From the NCBI GenBank assembly GCA_036874045.1, contig CM072346.1, forward strand, positions 15,166,001-15,230,000: 64,000 nucleotides of DNA, written 5' to 3'. The stretch comes from Cymodocea nodosa (taxonomy: Eukaryota > Streptophyta > Magnoliopsida > Alismatales > Cymodoceaceae). Shown here one piece after another: positions 38,301 through 49,660 of the stretch. The notes under the pieces were generated by a model, which made no database searches, was not told where the DNA came from, and was given only the letters and a program-made list of their open reading frames with translations. The translations under genes were made by a program, and so were the position numbers. Numbering within the stretch: the first letter of the stretch is position 1; every line of letters starts with the position of its first letter.

Positions 38301-41300
38301 CAAGATAATGGTTTGGATAGACGGATGAAGCGTTGCCTTGATCCAACTAAACACTAGACGATTTGCATGCATCTAGGTAAGAAAGTTAGAGGATGGAGAA
38401 ACACCCTCTGTGGGTGGCATGTATCAATCGTCAATGACATGAAGGAGGTCATGGATACAAAGAATGTCAATGAATTGAGACTACCAGCATTGGTAGGTTG
38501 ACTTATGCATGGGTGTTGGGAAGAGGGAGGAGAGGCACAACAAGTGAGGAAGGTGAAGCCATGGAGAAACACCAAACCTGTAGTTATAAGGTCATAAGGT
38601 CTAGAACTTTCCTTTTGAAGTTTTGAAGGATTTAGGCTGCTCATTATCTTTCTGAAATCAATGTTTCTCTTGCTATTGACATTGGTGTTGCAAGGCTACA
38701 ACTAAGATAACAAGCACAAAAAGTATAATGATATCTTCATTTGGGAATCATATTTCAAGTTAGTAGATGGGTGAATGGCATAGTCGTAGAAAGATCAATT
38801 TTACCAAATAATTGTGATTCCTTGTGTGATGTAAGTGACTAATATGAACAATTGCACTACGATATGATGGAATGGAAAGGAGGGAGGCCAATGGGATGTC
38901 ACCTATATGCATATTTTAGACCAAGAATAGCCTTTGTAGAGGTTGATTTGGCAGACAACTAAGACAACATGCTTGATGTCCATTGGGAGAAGAAATTCTC
39001 TTCTTATCATGTACTGCATCATGATGACAACCAAGCCAAGAACAACCAAAAATAAATGCATACCCTTGACTCCTTGTGCTCATGCTTCTGATCTAGTCCT
39101 TATACACAACATTAGTTATTTTACTAACTTTGTCTTATAAATCAAAATACCTACAAGGGATAAGATAAACCCTTTAAAATACTCCTAAGCTCAAATATTT
39201 ATTTTTTTATATTTCTAGGTAAGAGTATAAAAAATCTACATATTTCTATACTCCTAGATATGAGTCTAAAAAGTCTAGAAAATATTTAAAAATTCCTAGG
39301 CATTGATATAAAATGTCTAGAAAATATTAAAAATTCTTGAGCATTAATATAAAATGTTTGGATGACTATACTCCCAGATTTGAGTATGAAGTGTTTCAGC
39401 ATTTTATGATACTCATTGTTGTGCGTATAAATTGTCAAGAAATATCTATATGTGTCTATTTGATGAATTTCAAAATTATTTACATTTCTTTTAAATTGAT
39501 TTGTACAATGAAATTTTATACTTTTTCTATAATAATGAAATGAATATTTGAGCATATACTTGATGTGATTGACATGATGTATTAGAGGTATTCTTCTTAT
39601 TGAAAAGATGTAAAACATATAATTACTTGTTAATTATCGAGAGGTCTCAATCATACACATTTTGTATGAGAAAAGCTCATGTTAATAGATTGCTTTTTTC
39701 TGTATGATCAGGGTAGTTGCTGAATGACATTGTTTCTTATTTTGCAGGTATGCAAGCATCTATTCACATTCTCAATTTTTGTTTTGTTCTATTATCCATG
39801 AATTTGGAAAGAGAAAGGACTTGACCTCAGCATTGAAGGCATTTGAAGATATTAAGAAAAAGAAAGGTGGTTTTAACATGTTCATATGTCGAAGTATAAT
39901 TGATGCTTGTGGCCATTGTAGTGATCCTTTAAAATCCAGAGATATTTTCCAGGCAAGTGCTTAGCTTTCTTAACTTAATGATGATGGTTTATCTATGCAT
40001 TTACTATGATGAAAGTGCACGGGTTTATTAATTGTAATTGAAGTTTGCATGAGTTTCATGGATAACATTGATTCATCATGCAGATGGTATTGGAATGTGA
40101 TATTCATGAATTCCTTGTTTTGAATTTGATTGTATTATTATCAAATAATAGGCTGTGCAACACTATACAATTATTTAGTGGATCCCTTCTTTCCTTGATA
40201 CCATATTAATATCTATGGGTAAGTATCTGGCAGGACAACTGGGAAAAGGTAGGCCTAACAAATTTTCTTCAACCGGTTGCTGAGAAAAAGAGAATGATGT
40301 GAATTTTCTTATTCAATAATAATTAATCATGTTTCTAGTTTTCATTGTTTAGTTTCTTTCTTTTTAGTTCTACTATAAAGTTTTCTCTTTTTATTTATCT
40401 TATTAAATTTTATTTTTTATGGAGATATTATTTATATATGAGTTAAATAATGAATTAATGTTTTGTCTTTTCATATTTTTATTTGATAAAGGATTAAGAA
40501 AAATCATTTGATCATCTTTTTATTTTTGATGCCATGTTAGTAACTTTAATAATGTTATAAGGGCATTTCTAGAAATAAAAAGAGAAAATCTCACTTTTAT
40601 TATAAGGATAATTGATAATATGTATTTTAATTTAAATGAAAATATTCTTTATGCTTGAGATAAATGACTTAATCATCATCTTTCGAGGACACACTAATAA
40701 TTTTTTCAATGTTATTAGGATAGTTTTGGAAATCAAAAGGCAATAAAACACATAAAAAGGTAAAAGGATTGAAGGGTATTTTTACATTTCCCTTAAACAT
40801 TGACATGGTTATAAGCAATTCCTCTGGAGCAATCCTGCACTAAAACAAAACAATCTTGTTTGCATAACTAAAACAGCTGCTCTTGTACAACAATTCAAGA
40901 CCATTGTACATGACCTTAAGAATATTTTTTCTGGTTAAAAATCAAGAGGTGGTGGGATTTGAATTTATTGCGTTTTCCAATTTGTCTTAGGGTCAAAAGA
41001 CAGAATATCAATAAATCAGAAAATCGGCAAAGCAATTTGCTGAATATGCAATAAGAGGTTTAATAAAGGTGTAAATTCAGAAATATATAAAAATAGAATC
41101 TGATGCCACTGATGTTATTTTATGTTTCTTATTCCCCTTGATGAAGGTTGAAACAAGTCTTCTTAAATACACGTGAATTTGACAATTGGAACTCTGCCTT
41201 ATGAAGTATATAATATTTCCTTTTCACAGACATATTTCTCATGACTGTTTGAAATTTAAGGTTTGTTTTGTATGTTCATCTGTTTTGATATTTAAACAAC

Positions 41301-44300
41301 TGAATCTCACTATTGTTTTCCTGCAGTTGTTTCGTATAATGCAAATTGTGTTTTTGGAAAAAGAAATATTAGTTATCACTTACTGTGTATGAATTCTTTT
41401 TCAGGAGCTACTTTCTGAAAAGATCATTCCAAATGCACATGTTTTCAACAGCCTCATGAACGTGAATGCCCATGATCTGACCTACATCTTGTATGCTTAC
41501 AAGCATATGCAAGTAATGCTATTTTCTCTTTTTTATATCACTTATATTAATGCTGGTAGGTGCTGTTTTTATAGGGCTCTATATTTTCTTTTGTATGACT
41601 CCACAAGAGACAATGTTTCTCTACCATTTATATTTTGTTAGTTGTTACAGAAACATTTCATGAACTCTTACTAAATTCCTTTGAGAATAAAAATATTTAA
41701 TTACACTATTTAGGTGGATATACCAGACAATATAGAGCAGAGTTACGATGTGCTGTCATATGGAATTCAGATATTTGAATTTTCAGAATCTTCAGATATT
41801 ACCCATGTAATTTGTAATCTGCTTTGTGTTTTCTTTCTGATAATTCCAGGATTTAGGTGTGATGGCGGATATGACATCATACAATATACTGTTGAAAGCA
41901 TGCTGCCTTGCCAAAAGAATTGACTTGGCTCAGAAAATTTATAAAGAAATAAAGACTTTGGAAAGAACAGAATCTCTCCAGTTAGATGTCATTACTTACA
42001 GTACCATGATCAAGGTTCATTTCTTCTCATAGACTTAGATTTCCTGGTGAATTAGAAGATTGATTTTACTGAGATAAGACCTTGTGCATTGTTATTATTT
42101 ATTTATCAGGCATTTGCAGATGCGAAGATGCCTCAAATGGCTTTAAACATCAAAGAAGAAATGCTCTTAGCTGGTGTTACTCCAAATGTGATCACATGGT
42201 CGTCATTGATCAGTGCATGTGCCAAAGCAGGACTTGTTGATCAAGCTTTGAAAGTGTTTGATGACATGCTTTTAACTGGTTGTGAACCCAATTCACAGTG
42301 CTGTAACAATATGCTGTATGCCTGTGTTCAGTCATGTCAGTATGATAGAGCTTTTAGACTTTTTAATACTTGGAAATTTAGGGGGTTCAGGATTTCCAAT
42401 TCTATCAAAAATGTGGAGCATGGTAAGAGAAATCAGAGCCAAGATTTGAAACCTCTAAATTGTACAACTCAGAAGGGATACACCTCCATTAATCGGCAAA
42501 TTGGTGTCACCAAGGTTGTATACTTCAAACCTACAGTTGCTACGTATAACATTCTGATGAAGGCCTGTGGAAGTAATTATTATCATGCCAAACGCCTGAT
42601 GGATGAAATGAAAATCATGGGTCTTTCTCCCAATCAAATAAGCTGGTCTACTTTGATTGATATATGTGGAAGTACACAAAACGTGAGTGCAGCCATGCAG
42701 GTAATTCAACAATTTTGCTGTCAAAAATAATTTGCCATAACTTTTGTAAATTCAAACTCACGGAAATCTAATTTTGTACCCTGCAATCATACAAATTTAA
42801 CAAAACTAGCAAAACACATTTTGAATCCAATATGATATTTTTCATATTCATTTATTTAATGGAAAAAATATTCAGAAAGTACTGCCTAAATTTATATCTT
42901 TTTTTCAGGCCTTCAATGCTATGCGAGGTTCTGGAATCAAACCAGATGTTATTGCATATACCTCAGTTATAAAGGTTGGTTCCAATTTAAAGATATCTTG
43001 AACTTATCCATTTCAACCACAATGAAATCTGAAGCACATAATAATACATATGGTTTTATTTTCTAGGATCCTAATGAATTATCTTTGGTCATCAATACAT
43101 GCATTTGCATTGGCAGTTATCAACATGCAGTCTTATTGTTATTGAAAAAGAAAACTGTTGGACTTATACATGTATGGTCTAAAAAAGTGAAAATTGTAAA
43201 CAGAAGCAAATGGAAAAAGAATTTGTGTTATTGACCCCTCACTATAATAAAACACATGATTTTAAAAAAGATTTTTTGCTCACGTGCCCTTGGATAGCAT
43301 TGAAATAGTGCATATGCTATTAAAAAAAAAAAATTTATCTGTATGTCCTTATATAAACTAACCATATTTATAAATGCCATTGTAGTTAACATGTTTCATT
43401 TAATGTCTACTTGAACTGTTTAGTGTATATTAAAAGAATATTTTAACCTTTAAACATCTTAAAATTTTCTTCCTCTTCAACACTATGCTTTTGCCTTGCT
43501 TTCTTTCTTAGATCCCATTTTTCTCCATGATGGTCACCAGGACCTTCTTGATGATCTCATGGTAGAAGAATGACATCTCCAGCACATTGGCAAGCTTCTT
43601 CCAAGTCACCCTTGAGGTTGTACTCTTCCAGCAATCTTGCAATCTTATGCTTGATGTCTTACATCTCCCACCTTGGGTTATCACTGCCATCTCCACCCTA
43701 ACACCTTAGTATCCTCTCACTAGAGAGCAGGGCACTGAGCAAGAATTGGGACATTTGAATCACTCAGTCACCAGTAGGGCTGCTGCCATTGGATTGCATG
43801 TGGAGTTCATCCAAGTGGGTGGAGCCAACACCTCATCCACCACTACCTTTGCCAAGAGCATGGGCAAATCCTCTAAGATGGAAGGGTTGTCAAGGGTGGC
43901 ATCCTCCATAGAGTTTGATGAGCAGGAGGAAGCCTGAGAGAACATGGTTTGATGGGAAGCACATGAACGGCAGCAAAATGGAAGCCATCTCTTTCTTTTA
44001 TTCCTAATGCACTAACCAATCTCAATCTTGTATGGGAGGGTGGGAGGGAGATTGTGGTGAGAGGCAAGAGAGGGAGACTTGCGAGAGAGAGAGGGTGCAT
44101 GCAAGAGAGAGATGAATAAATATGGAGAAGAAGAAGAAATGAAATTAATGTACAACATTGGATTTTATGAGGGTATATGAATAAATATGTATTTTTTAAT
44201 GGCATATGCATGATGCATTGTTTCAATATTTTCCAAAGACATGGAAGCAAAAAATGCTTTTAAAACCTAAGAGAAAACTATGGTTAGGTTAGAACAAGTA

Positions 44301-47300
44301 ACGGTAATGGAATTAATGTATGACATTGGATTTTATGAGGGTATATGAATAAATATGTATTTTTTAATGGCATATGCATGATGCATTGTTTCAATATTTT
44401 CCAAGGACATGGAAGCAAAAAATGCTTTTAAAACCTTATATTGTGGTCTTGGAATTTTTCATGGTTATTTGTAAAATGGAGATGTATGCTTTCCAATAAT
44501 GGAACATTTTTCTGTTTCTACACTGTAATAAACTTTTGACCGATTCTTCTTTCACAGGCATGTGTTGAAAGTGAAAATGTCATGTTAGCCTTTTCTTTAT
44601 TCGAAGAGATGAAAAGATATAGAATGCAACCAAACAAGGTAAGCTGAGTTTTTCCATCATGAAACAGCATTGCTTATGCTATTCTATGTGGCATATATTT
44701 GCTAGTATTCCCAGCCTTAGTACTCAGGTCTTGCTTCCTGATAAGCTAGAGAAACTTGCATATATAGTATCAGGCTATAATTGCAATGAAGGAACTTATT
44801 CTTTTTGTAATAGTCTTCAACGCTCATATTTAACATTTCCAATGCCATTTTCTGACATTGTGTGGCATTCATAGGCAAAAAATATGGAAATTAGATCATA
44901 AATTAGAAATATGAAAAAGACATTTGTGCTTGTTTAGTATAAATATTGAGGTAAGGGACTTTAGAAAACCTCTATTTTTAAATTTCAGATCACATACAGT
45001 ACTCTTCTAAGAGCTCGTAGGAGGTATGGATCCTTGTACGAAGTTCAACAATGCCTTGCAATTTACCAGGATATGCGAAAAGCAGGGTACATATCATTTT
45101 ATAACTTTTTTTTTTGCATGAAATGCTGGTATTGTAGGTTCTGAATATATACACTAGATTGCATTTGAAATGCAAGTACCAATATTGTCCTTCCACTCAT
45201 TTTTACTGTTTACAAGTCATGCACTGTATTCATTACACAATCTTTGCCTCTGGTCTTACACTTTAAAGTTCCGATGCTTGGTTCAGTTTCAATTTTTTGA
45301 ATTGATACTTATTCTTATACATCCTTATTACATTATTTCTTTCTTTTTAAATGTTTTTTCCAATTCATTCTGGTTCCCTCCTTTTTGCTTCATTCTTTCC
45401 AAACAAATATCATTTATAAATTGTAATAAGTTTTTATGATACATGATTGAATAATGCATGATTTTTTATTTTATCTACTAGTAGTGCTTTTTCTGAAATA
45501 AATTTTAATTATCAGCAACCCGTTGTTATATTTAACTTTGCCTGTGGCAGTTAACTCCTATATAATCAGTCCTAAGCCTGAATAAACGATGAAGGTTAGC
45601 ATTAGGTAAATAATGAATTATAAGAGGTCCCAAACCTTTTACAATTTGGTATGTCTCCCTTATTTTTAAATATAAGTATTAAAGAATTTTTTATTTATTC
45701 ATCTAGCATTTTCTTTGTTTTTAAAATTGTATTCAAAAACTTAGTTAACCACTTAATCTATACTCTTTTAAGGCGTAGAAGTATAGAGGTGAAGTAGAGA
45801 TTAAGTGGTTAACTAAGTTTTTTAATATAATTTTGAAGAGAAAGAAGATGTCAAATGAATGAAAAAATAACTCTTTAATACTTATATTTAAGTTTAGTTG
45901 ATATACGAAATTTAATAATTATTGTGTTATTAAGTTAATGAATCACTATAAAACTATAGAAAATGGTAATTGAGCAAAAAATAAAAAATGTAACTAAAAT
46001 AATAGAAAATCAATTTGAATTTATAGTAGGTAGGTCAAGAATGGAAGCTATTTATTTACTTAGACAACTAATAGAAAATTTAAAAGTTAATAAAAAGTGC
46101 TTCCATATAATTTTTATTGATTTAGAAAAAGTATAAAAGTATATGATAGAGTACTAGAAACCTTTTGTGATGGGTGCTAAGAAGTATAGGATATATTGAT
46201 ATTATATAGAATATGTCTGAAAGAATAGTTACTAGTATTAAAATTATACGAGGAGAAATTAAAAAATTTTCAATAGATATAGATTTACATCAAAGGACCT
46301 CTTTAAGTTTATACCTATTTGTCTTAGTTATAGATAAAATAACTAAGAAAATTTAAGGAAAAATATCTTAGTGCATATCATTTATTGATGACATAGGTTT
46401 GGTTGATGAAAATAAAGTAGGAATTAATTTTAAATTAAAATTATGGAGAGATATTTTAGATTTTAAAGAATTTAAATAAATAGGTCAAAAACTGAATATA
46501 TGGAGTGTAAGTTAAGACTTTTAAGTAGGTAAAATAGAGATAATGATTAAGGTATGCAATTAAGTGACCATGAGATTCATAAAAGTAAAACTTTTAAGTG
46601 CATAGGATTTATCATTAGTAATGGAGAAATTATAAAGGATGTTATTTATAGAATTAAAGTAAGGTTGATAAAGTGGAGAAATACTTTTGAAATGTAAGGT
46701 GATAGGAGGATACCCTTAAAATTAAAAAGAAAATTTTATAAAATTGCTATTTGCTCAACTATAGTTTATGGTTAAAAATGATTTTATTATAAATAGAGTA
46801 AGGATTGCATCAATTGAAGATAAGAAAAACTCAACTTAGGTGGTTTGATCACATCCTTAGAAGGTCAAAGGATGTATCAATTAGATGAGTAAAATTAATT
46901 AGTGTAGAAGAAACTAAAAGTAATGAAAGGTTTAAAACTGCTTTGTTAGAAATTTTGAGAAAAAATTTAAATTTATGTAATTTAACTAAAGAATTCGTCA
47001 TAGATAAAAAGATACAGAAGAAAAGGATTCATGTGGTCAACTCACATAATGGGATTATAACATAGATTTTTGTTGCAACTTCTTGTTGGATTTGGAATTT
47101 TTATTCATTTAGATGGAAGCAAAAATTAATATTTTTGATTCAACATTAATTTGCAGATATCGTTCAAATGATTATTTTCTAAAGGAGTTGCTTGAGGAGT
47201 GGTGTGAAGGAGTTATATCTAGACGTGCCGAAAATCAAGTTACTCTATGTCTTGGAAAGTCTTGCAGAAAAGTAGACAACAAAACCCAAAGTCTTCTACT

Positions 47301-49660
47301 CGAAAAAATTGCTGTTCACTTGCAAAAAGATTTCTGCGAAGATACAGCAATTGATTTGAGGGGCCTCACACCGGTAAACTCTTTAAATACTACCACCATG
47401 TTCACTTTTGTCATTAGCTTCATTTTAGGTGTATAGAAAATGAGCCTCATAATTTATAAGGTATCATTCAAATAACAAAGAATCTCATTACAAAGAGTAA
47501 TCTAGTCTAGCTAATTACACCATATATGAATCCTCACTACCAGGTGACATAAAAATGACAGAGGATTTTCCAAACTGACTTTTCCAAAAGGTAGCATGCT
47601 TTTATTTATTTATAACAAGTGTAAAGTACATGCAAAGATATATAAAATTGATTTTGAATTTTGTAAAAAGTAGAGAGGAAAAAAGAAGAGAGAAATGTGG
47701 ACGCCTTGTTTATTTATTTAGGAGGTTTTGCAGTTACAGTGTTACACAAATGTTTTTTAAAATAAAATTTGAAAAAAATGAAAATTTCAGAATGTATGAG
47801 AAAAAATGAAGACAGAAAACATGGATATCTTAGTAGTTATGAAACTTTTTTGGGAAATGAGATTAGATTAGTAAAAGCTAGTAATATCTTTGTTTGTTTA
47901 CTTTAACTAAATATAAAAAGGAAACCACACTTGGGTAAAAAAAGGAACATATGGACAAATGTCAATAGTTTGATATTTTCCTATACATTGATATATTTTT
48001 TACGAAGTTGCAAAAAATTATAAGTATTATTGTCTGATAGATGTAAAGTTATGAAATGAAAATTTATTTATATTTTTCGTATATGGAGTTGTTTGATATA
48101 TGCTTTATGTTGTAAATCATGAACTAAATTTATCTATACTCTAATATTATTACAGCTGCTCAAAAATAAAAAAAGACATTTAGATAATAAATGATATTTA
48201 TACCAAAACATATAGTAATTTCTATTAGTTTGATTGTTATAATGTACAATGCACAGCCGATTTACTAGTATTTTAGACCAATCTGTGTAACGTTACACCC
48301 ATTTGAAGGTGTAAAGGACATTATGGTGTTGCATAGGAAGTATGATCGGAGCTAATTTAGATGCAACCTGTTATCTTTTATGGTGCGAGTTTGACTTTCC
48401 TGCACAGAACAATATTTCTGGTCGTTCGGCATATTCCACCGAAAATGCATATATCACTATGTTGTGCACAAGCAGGGTTTGTTTTTAGTTGTTTTAGTTA
48501 ATTATGAAATTCTTGCATGAATTGTTGATTCCATGGATGTATCTCCATCACATTGACAGGTTGAAGCTCGGATAGTTGTTCTTTCGGTGCTGAGAATGAT
48601 CAAGGAGAATTATGGCTTGGGTATGGCATCATTTTCTTCATTGTATCATATTGTATAAACGAAATTTTGACTGATATGACTAGAAAATATTGTAGGCAGA
48701 TTAATGACCCTTGTGGTTATTATATATGCAAAGAACTGAACCAGTAATATGTCCTTGCCGTGTCAACTTCCATGGCCCTTAGTTACTGATGTATTGACAA
48801 ACATAATGTTGCTTTGACCTTTTGTGATTATTAAATGCAAAAACTCGAACCACTTACATGTCCTTTCCGTATCTACTCTCTCTAGTTGCTGACTTATTAT
48901 AAACATAATGTTGCATCGTGAATTCATGATCATAAACATAGCATTTTTTTTTCTAAGGTATAAATTATCTTGCTTACGCTGCTGCTGCTCAGTTTGCTTT
49001 TGCAACAGGAGTTTGGGAAAAAAAATCAAAGACATTCATTGGATCAGTCATAGTCACTTTCATATTATATTCATCCTAACATGATACGCAAGCTTCTAGA
49101 ATGTGGTCCAAAGTTGGATATGTTTTGGCAATTATTCGAACGAAAGTAAAGGAAAGGAAAGGATAGACTTCACTGGCCTTGCTAGTTTGTTTTAGTTATA
49201 ACTTATGAAGAAAAAAGGGCAGTGTAGTTCATGCTTGTAAATAAGTTGTCAAGCCAATGCCTATCTATCTTGGCAAGAAAAATCTATGGTTAGTTAATTC
49301 TAATCTTACCCTCAAATGCATTCTTGCATTTTGTTCACAGGTTACCCAGTGAAAGATGGCGTGGTCATCATAACAGGAGTTGAGAGGAATGCCCCTGGAA
49401 CTGGTACCCCTGAATACGAGGTACAACGAGCCATAACCAAAGTCCTCAAGGATGAACTGGGACTTGATGTTTTGACTGGACCGACATCAGCAGCCATCAA
49501 AGGTAAAGCTGCAGCCAACACAGGAAATCCTCAGCCTCTCATGAATTTGGAATCATCCAATCTTAAGAGGGCAGTAGCTAGGAGGCCTGAAGAATTCGGA
49601 GTGCTAACTGTTACCAGGACATCACTGTGCCATTGGCTACAGAAAAAATGCAGAAACTAG
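35308..49660 (+). CDS. PPR protein, At5g02830-like, probably chloroplastic
   Basis: This pentatricopeptide-repeat protein is expected to bind organellar RNA. Twelve exons, 35308-35584, 35898-35985, 39748-39952, 41405-41512, 41850-42014, 42110-42700, 42909-42974, 44558-44638, 44989-45086, 47157-47373, 48560-48620 and 49341-49660, give 2277 nt and 758 residues with agreeing phases. The N terminus is Ser/Pro/Thr/Arg-rich, like a transit peptide. PPR units include VITYSTMIKAFADAKMPQMA, VITWSSLISACAKAGLVDQA, ATYNILMKACG, ISWSTLIDICG, VIAYTSVIKACVESENVMLA and ITYSTLLRARRRYGSL. The C-terminal region (FLKELLEEWCEGVIS, then EARIVVLSVLRMIKE and LCHWLQKK) matches the Arabidopsis protein. It is shorter at the N terminus than the roughly 850 residues I recall for that protein. 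Intron 3 has a GC donor (CAG|GCAAGT). Introns 2, 7 and 9 carry transposon relics. Confidence 0.94.
36366..36560 (+). repeat. Inverted copy of the copia leader and gag start
   Basis: The segment gtgtttctccatggcttcac at about 36430-36449 and its continuation encode MASPSSPVV on the plus strand. The same sequence occurs in reverse complement at about 38529-38580, at the 5' end of the adjacent copia relic. The two form an inverted pair about 2.1 kb apart. Confidence 0.7.
36561..38640 (-). mobile_element. Ty1/copia retrotransposon relic (gag-protease-integrase)
   Basis: Minus-strand frames, broken by stops and shifts, run in copia order. The gag start MASPSSLVV is near 38562. A gag UBN2-like block (LSDLELIKFIIDGLNEEY) is near 38110. 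A damaged zinc knuckle, QIC then MGYTTQTCHEH, is near 37760. A protease box (WCIDLGATNHMT) is near 37650; Leu replaces the usual Ser/Thr of the DSG catalytic motif. A GAG-pre-integrase block follows, then an integrase core with GHP near 37270, LDVWGP, IMDSYSQYTW, QSDNNAKF and VVEHKH, which keeps the D-D-E residues. Reverse transcriptase, RNase H and LTRs are missing. It lies antisense in PPR intron 2 and cannot be autonomous. Confidence 0.85.
38641..39747. other. Remaining part of PPR intron 2
   Basis: No coding signal. It includes a short tandem repeat (separate entry) and otherwise AT-rich DNA leading to the acceptor tttgcag of exon 3. Confidence 0.5.
39268..39350. repeat. Two to three imperfect copies of a 41-bp unit
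   Basis: The unit aaaatgtctagaaaatatta followed by aaaattcttgagcattaata occurs at about 39268-39309 and 39310-39350, with a partial third copy. It lies in PPR intron 2. Confidence 0.7.
43505..43945 (-). pseudogene. MA3-domain protein gene fragment
   Basis: On the minus strand, about 43920-43760 encodes ILEDLPMLLAKVVVDEVLAP, like the linker before an MA3 repeat (RAVVDDILPP in family members). Further down, 43660-43510 encodes IARLLEEYNLKGDLEEACQC and, after a frame change, LEMSFFYHEIIKKVLVTIME. These match the MA3 consensus LLEEY-SGD-EACRC and FFHHEVVKRALVMAME. MA3 proteins (PDCD4, plant MRF) bind eIF4A to restrain translation. The frameshift, stops and lack of the remaining helices show a dead fragment. 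Assignment rests on motif memory only. Confidence 0.55.
44141..44436 (+). repeat. Direct repeat, 128 bp, two copies 168 bp apart
   Basis: Copies at 44141-44268 and 44309-44436 differ at only a handful of positions. Each contains ggcatatgcatgatgcattg and ends tgcttttaaaacct. High identity suggests recent duplication compared with the left inverted arm. Confidence 0.9.
45640..45915. mobile_element. Foldback (MITE-like) element
   Basis: A long near-perfect hairpin: the left arm, about 45666-45763, contains ttaaatataagtattaaag and aacttagttaaccacttaat. It is the reverse complement of the right arm at about 45800-45893. Weaker pairing extends outward to about 45640 and 45915. The loop is roughly 35 nt. 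It has no coding capacity. It lies in PPR intron 9. Confidence 0.75.
45960..47065 (+). mobile_element. Decayed LINE reverse-transcriptase relic B
   Basis: Broken plus-strand frames read ENQFEFIVGRSRMEAIYLLR, FIDLEK, DLHQRTSLSLYLFVLVIDKI, FIDDIGLVDENKVG (the FADD box region), LKLWRDILDFKEF, RRIPLKLKRKFYKIAI, LRWFDHILRRSKD and KKIQKKRIHVVN. This is the order of a non-LTR reverse transcriptase and its C terminus. The endonuclease part is absent. Base composition has drifted to strong AT. It ends about 90 bp before PPR exon 10 and shares boxes with relic A in the dehydratase intron. Confidence 0.75.
47374..48559. other. PPR intron 10
   Basis: AT-rich intron without a recognised coding segment, RNA or clear repeat. 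Confidence 0.5.

Larger units (their letters stand above)
43259..44436. mobile_element. Inverted-repeat-flanked segment with captured gene fragment
   Basis: A left arm at 43259-43363 (tttaaaaaagattttttgct...) is the imperfect reverse complement of a right arm. The right arm is present twice, at 44141-44268 and 44309-44436. Between the arms is GC-richer DNA with an MA3-domain gene fragment and a CT-rich leader-like stretch at 44040-44110. This layout resembles a Pack-type DNA transposon carrying host sequence. Target-site duplications were not identified. It lies in PPR intron 7. Confidence 0.55.
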
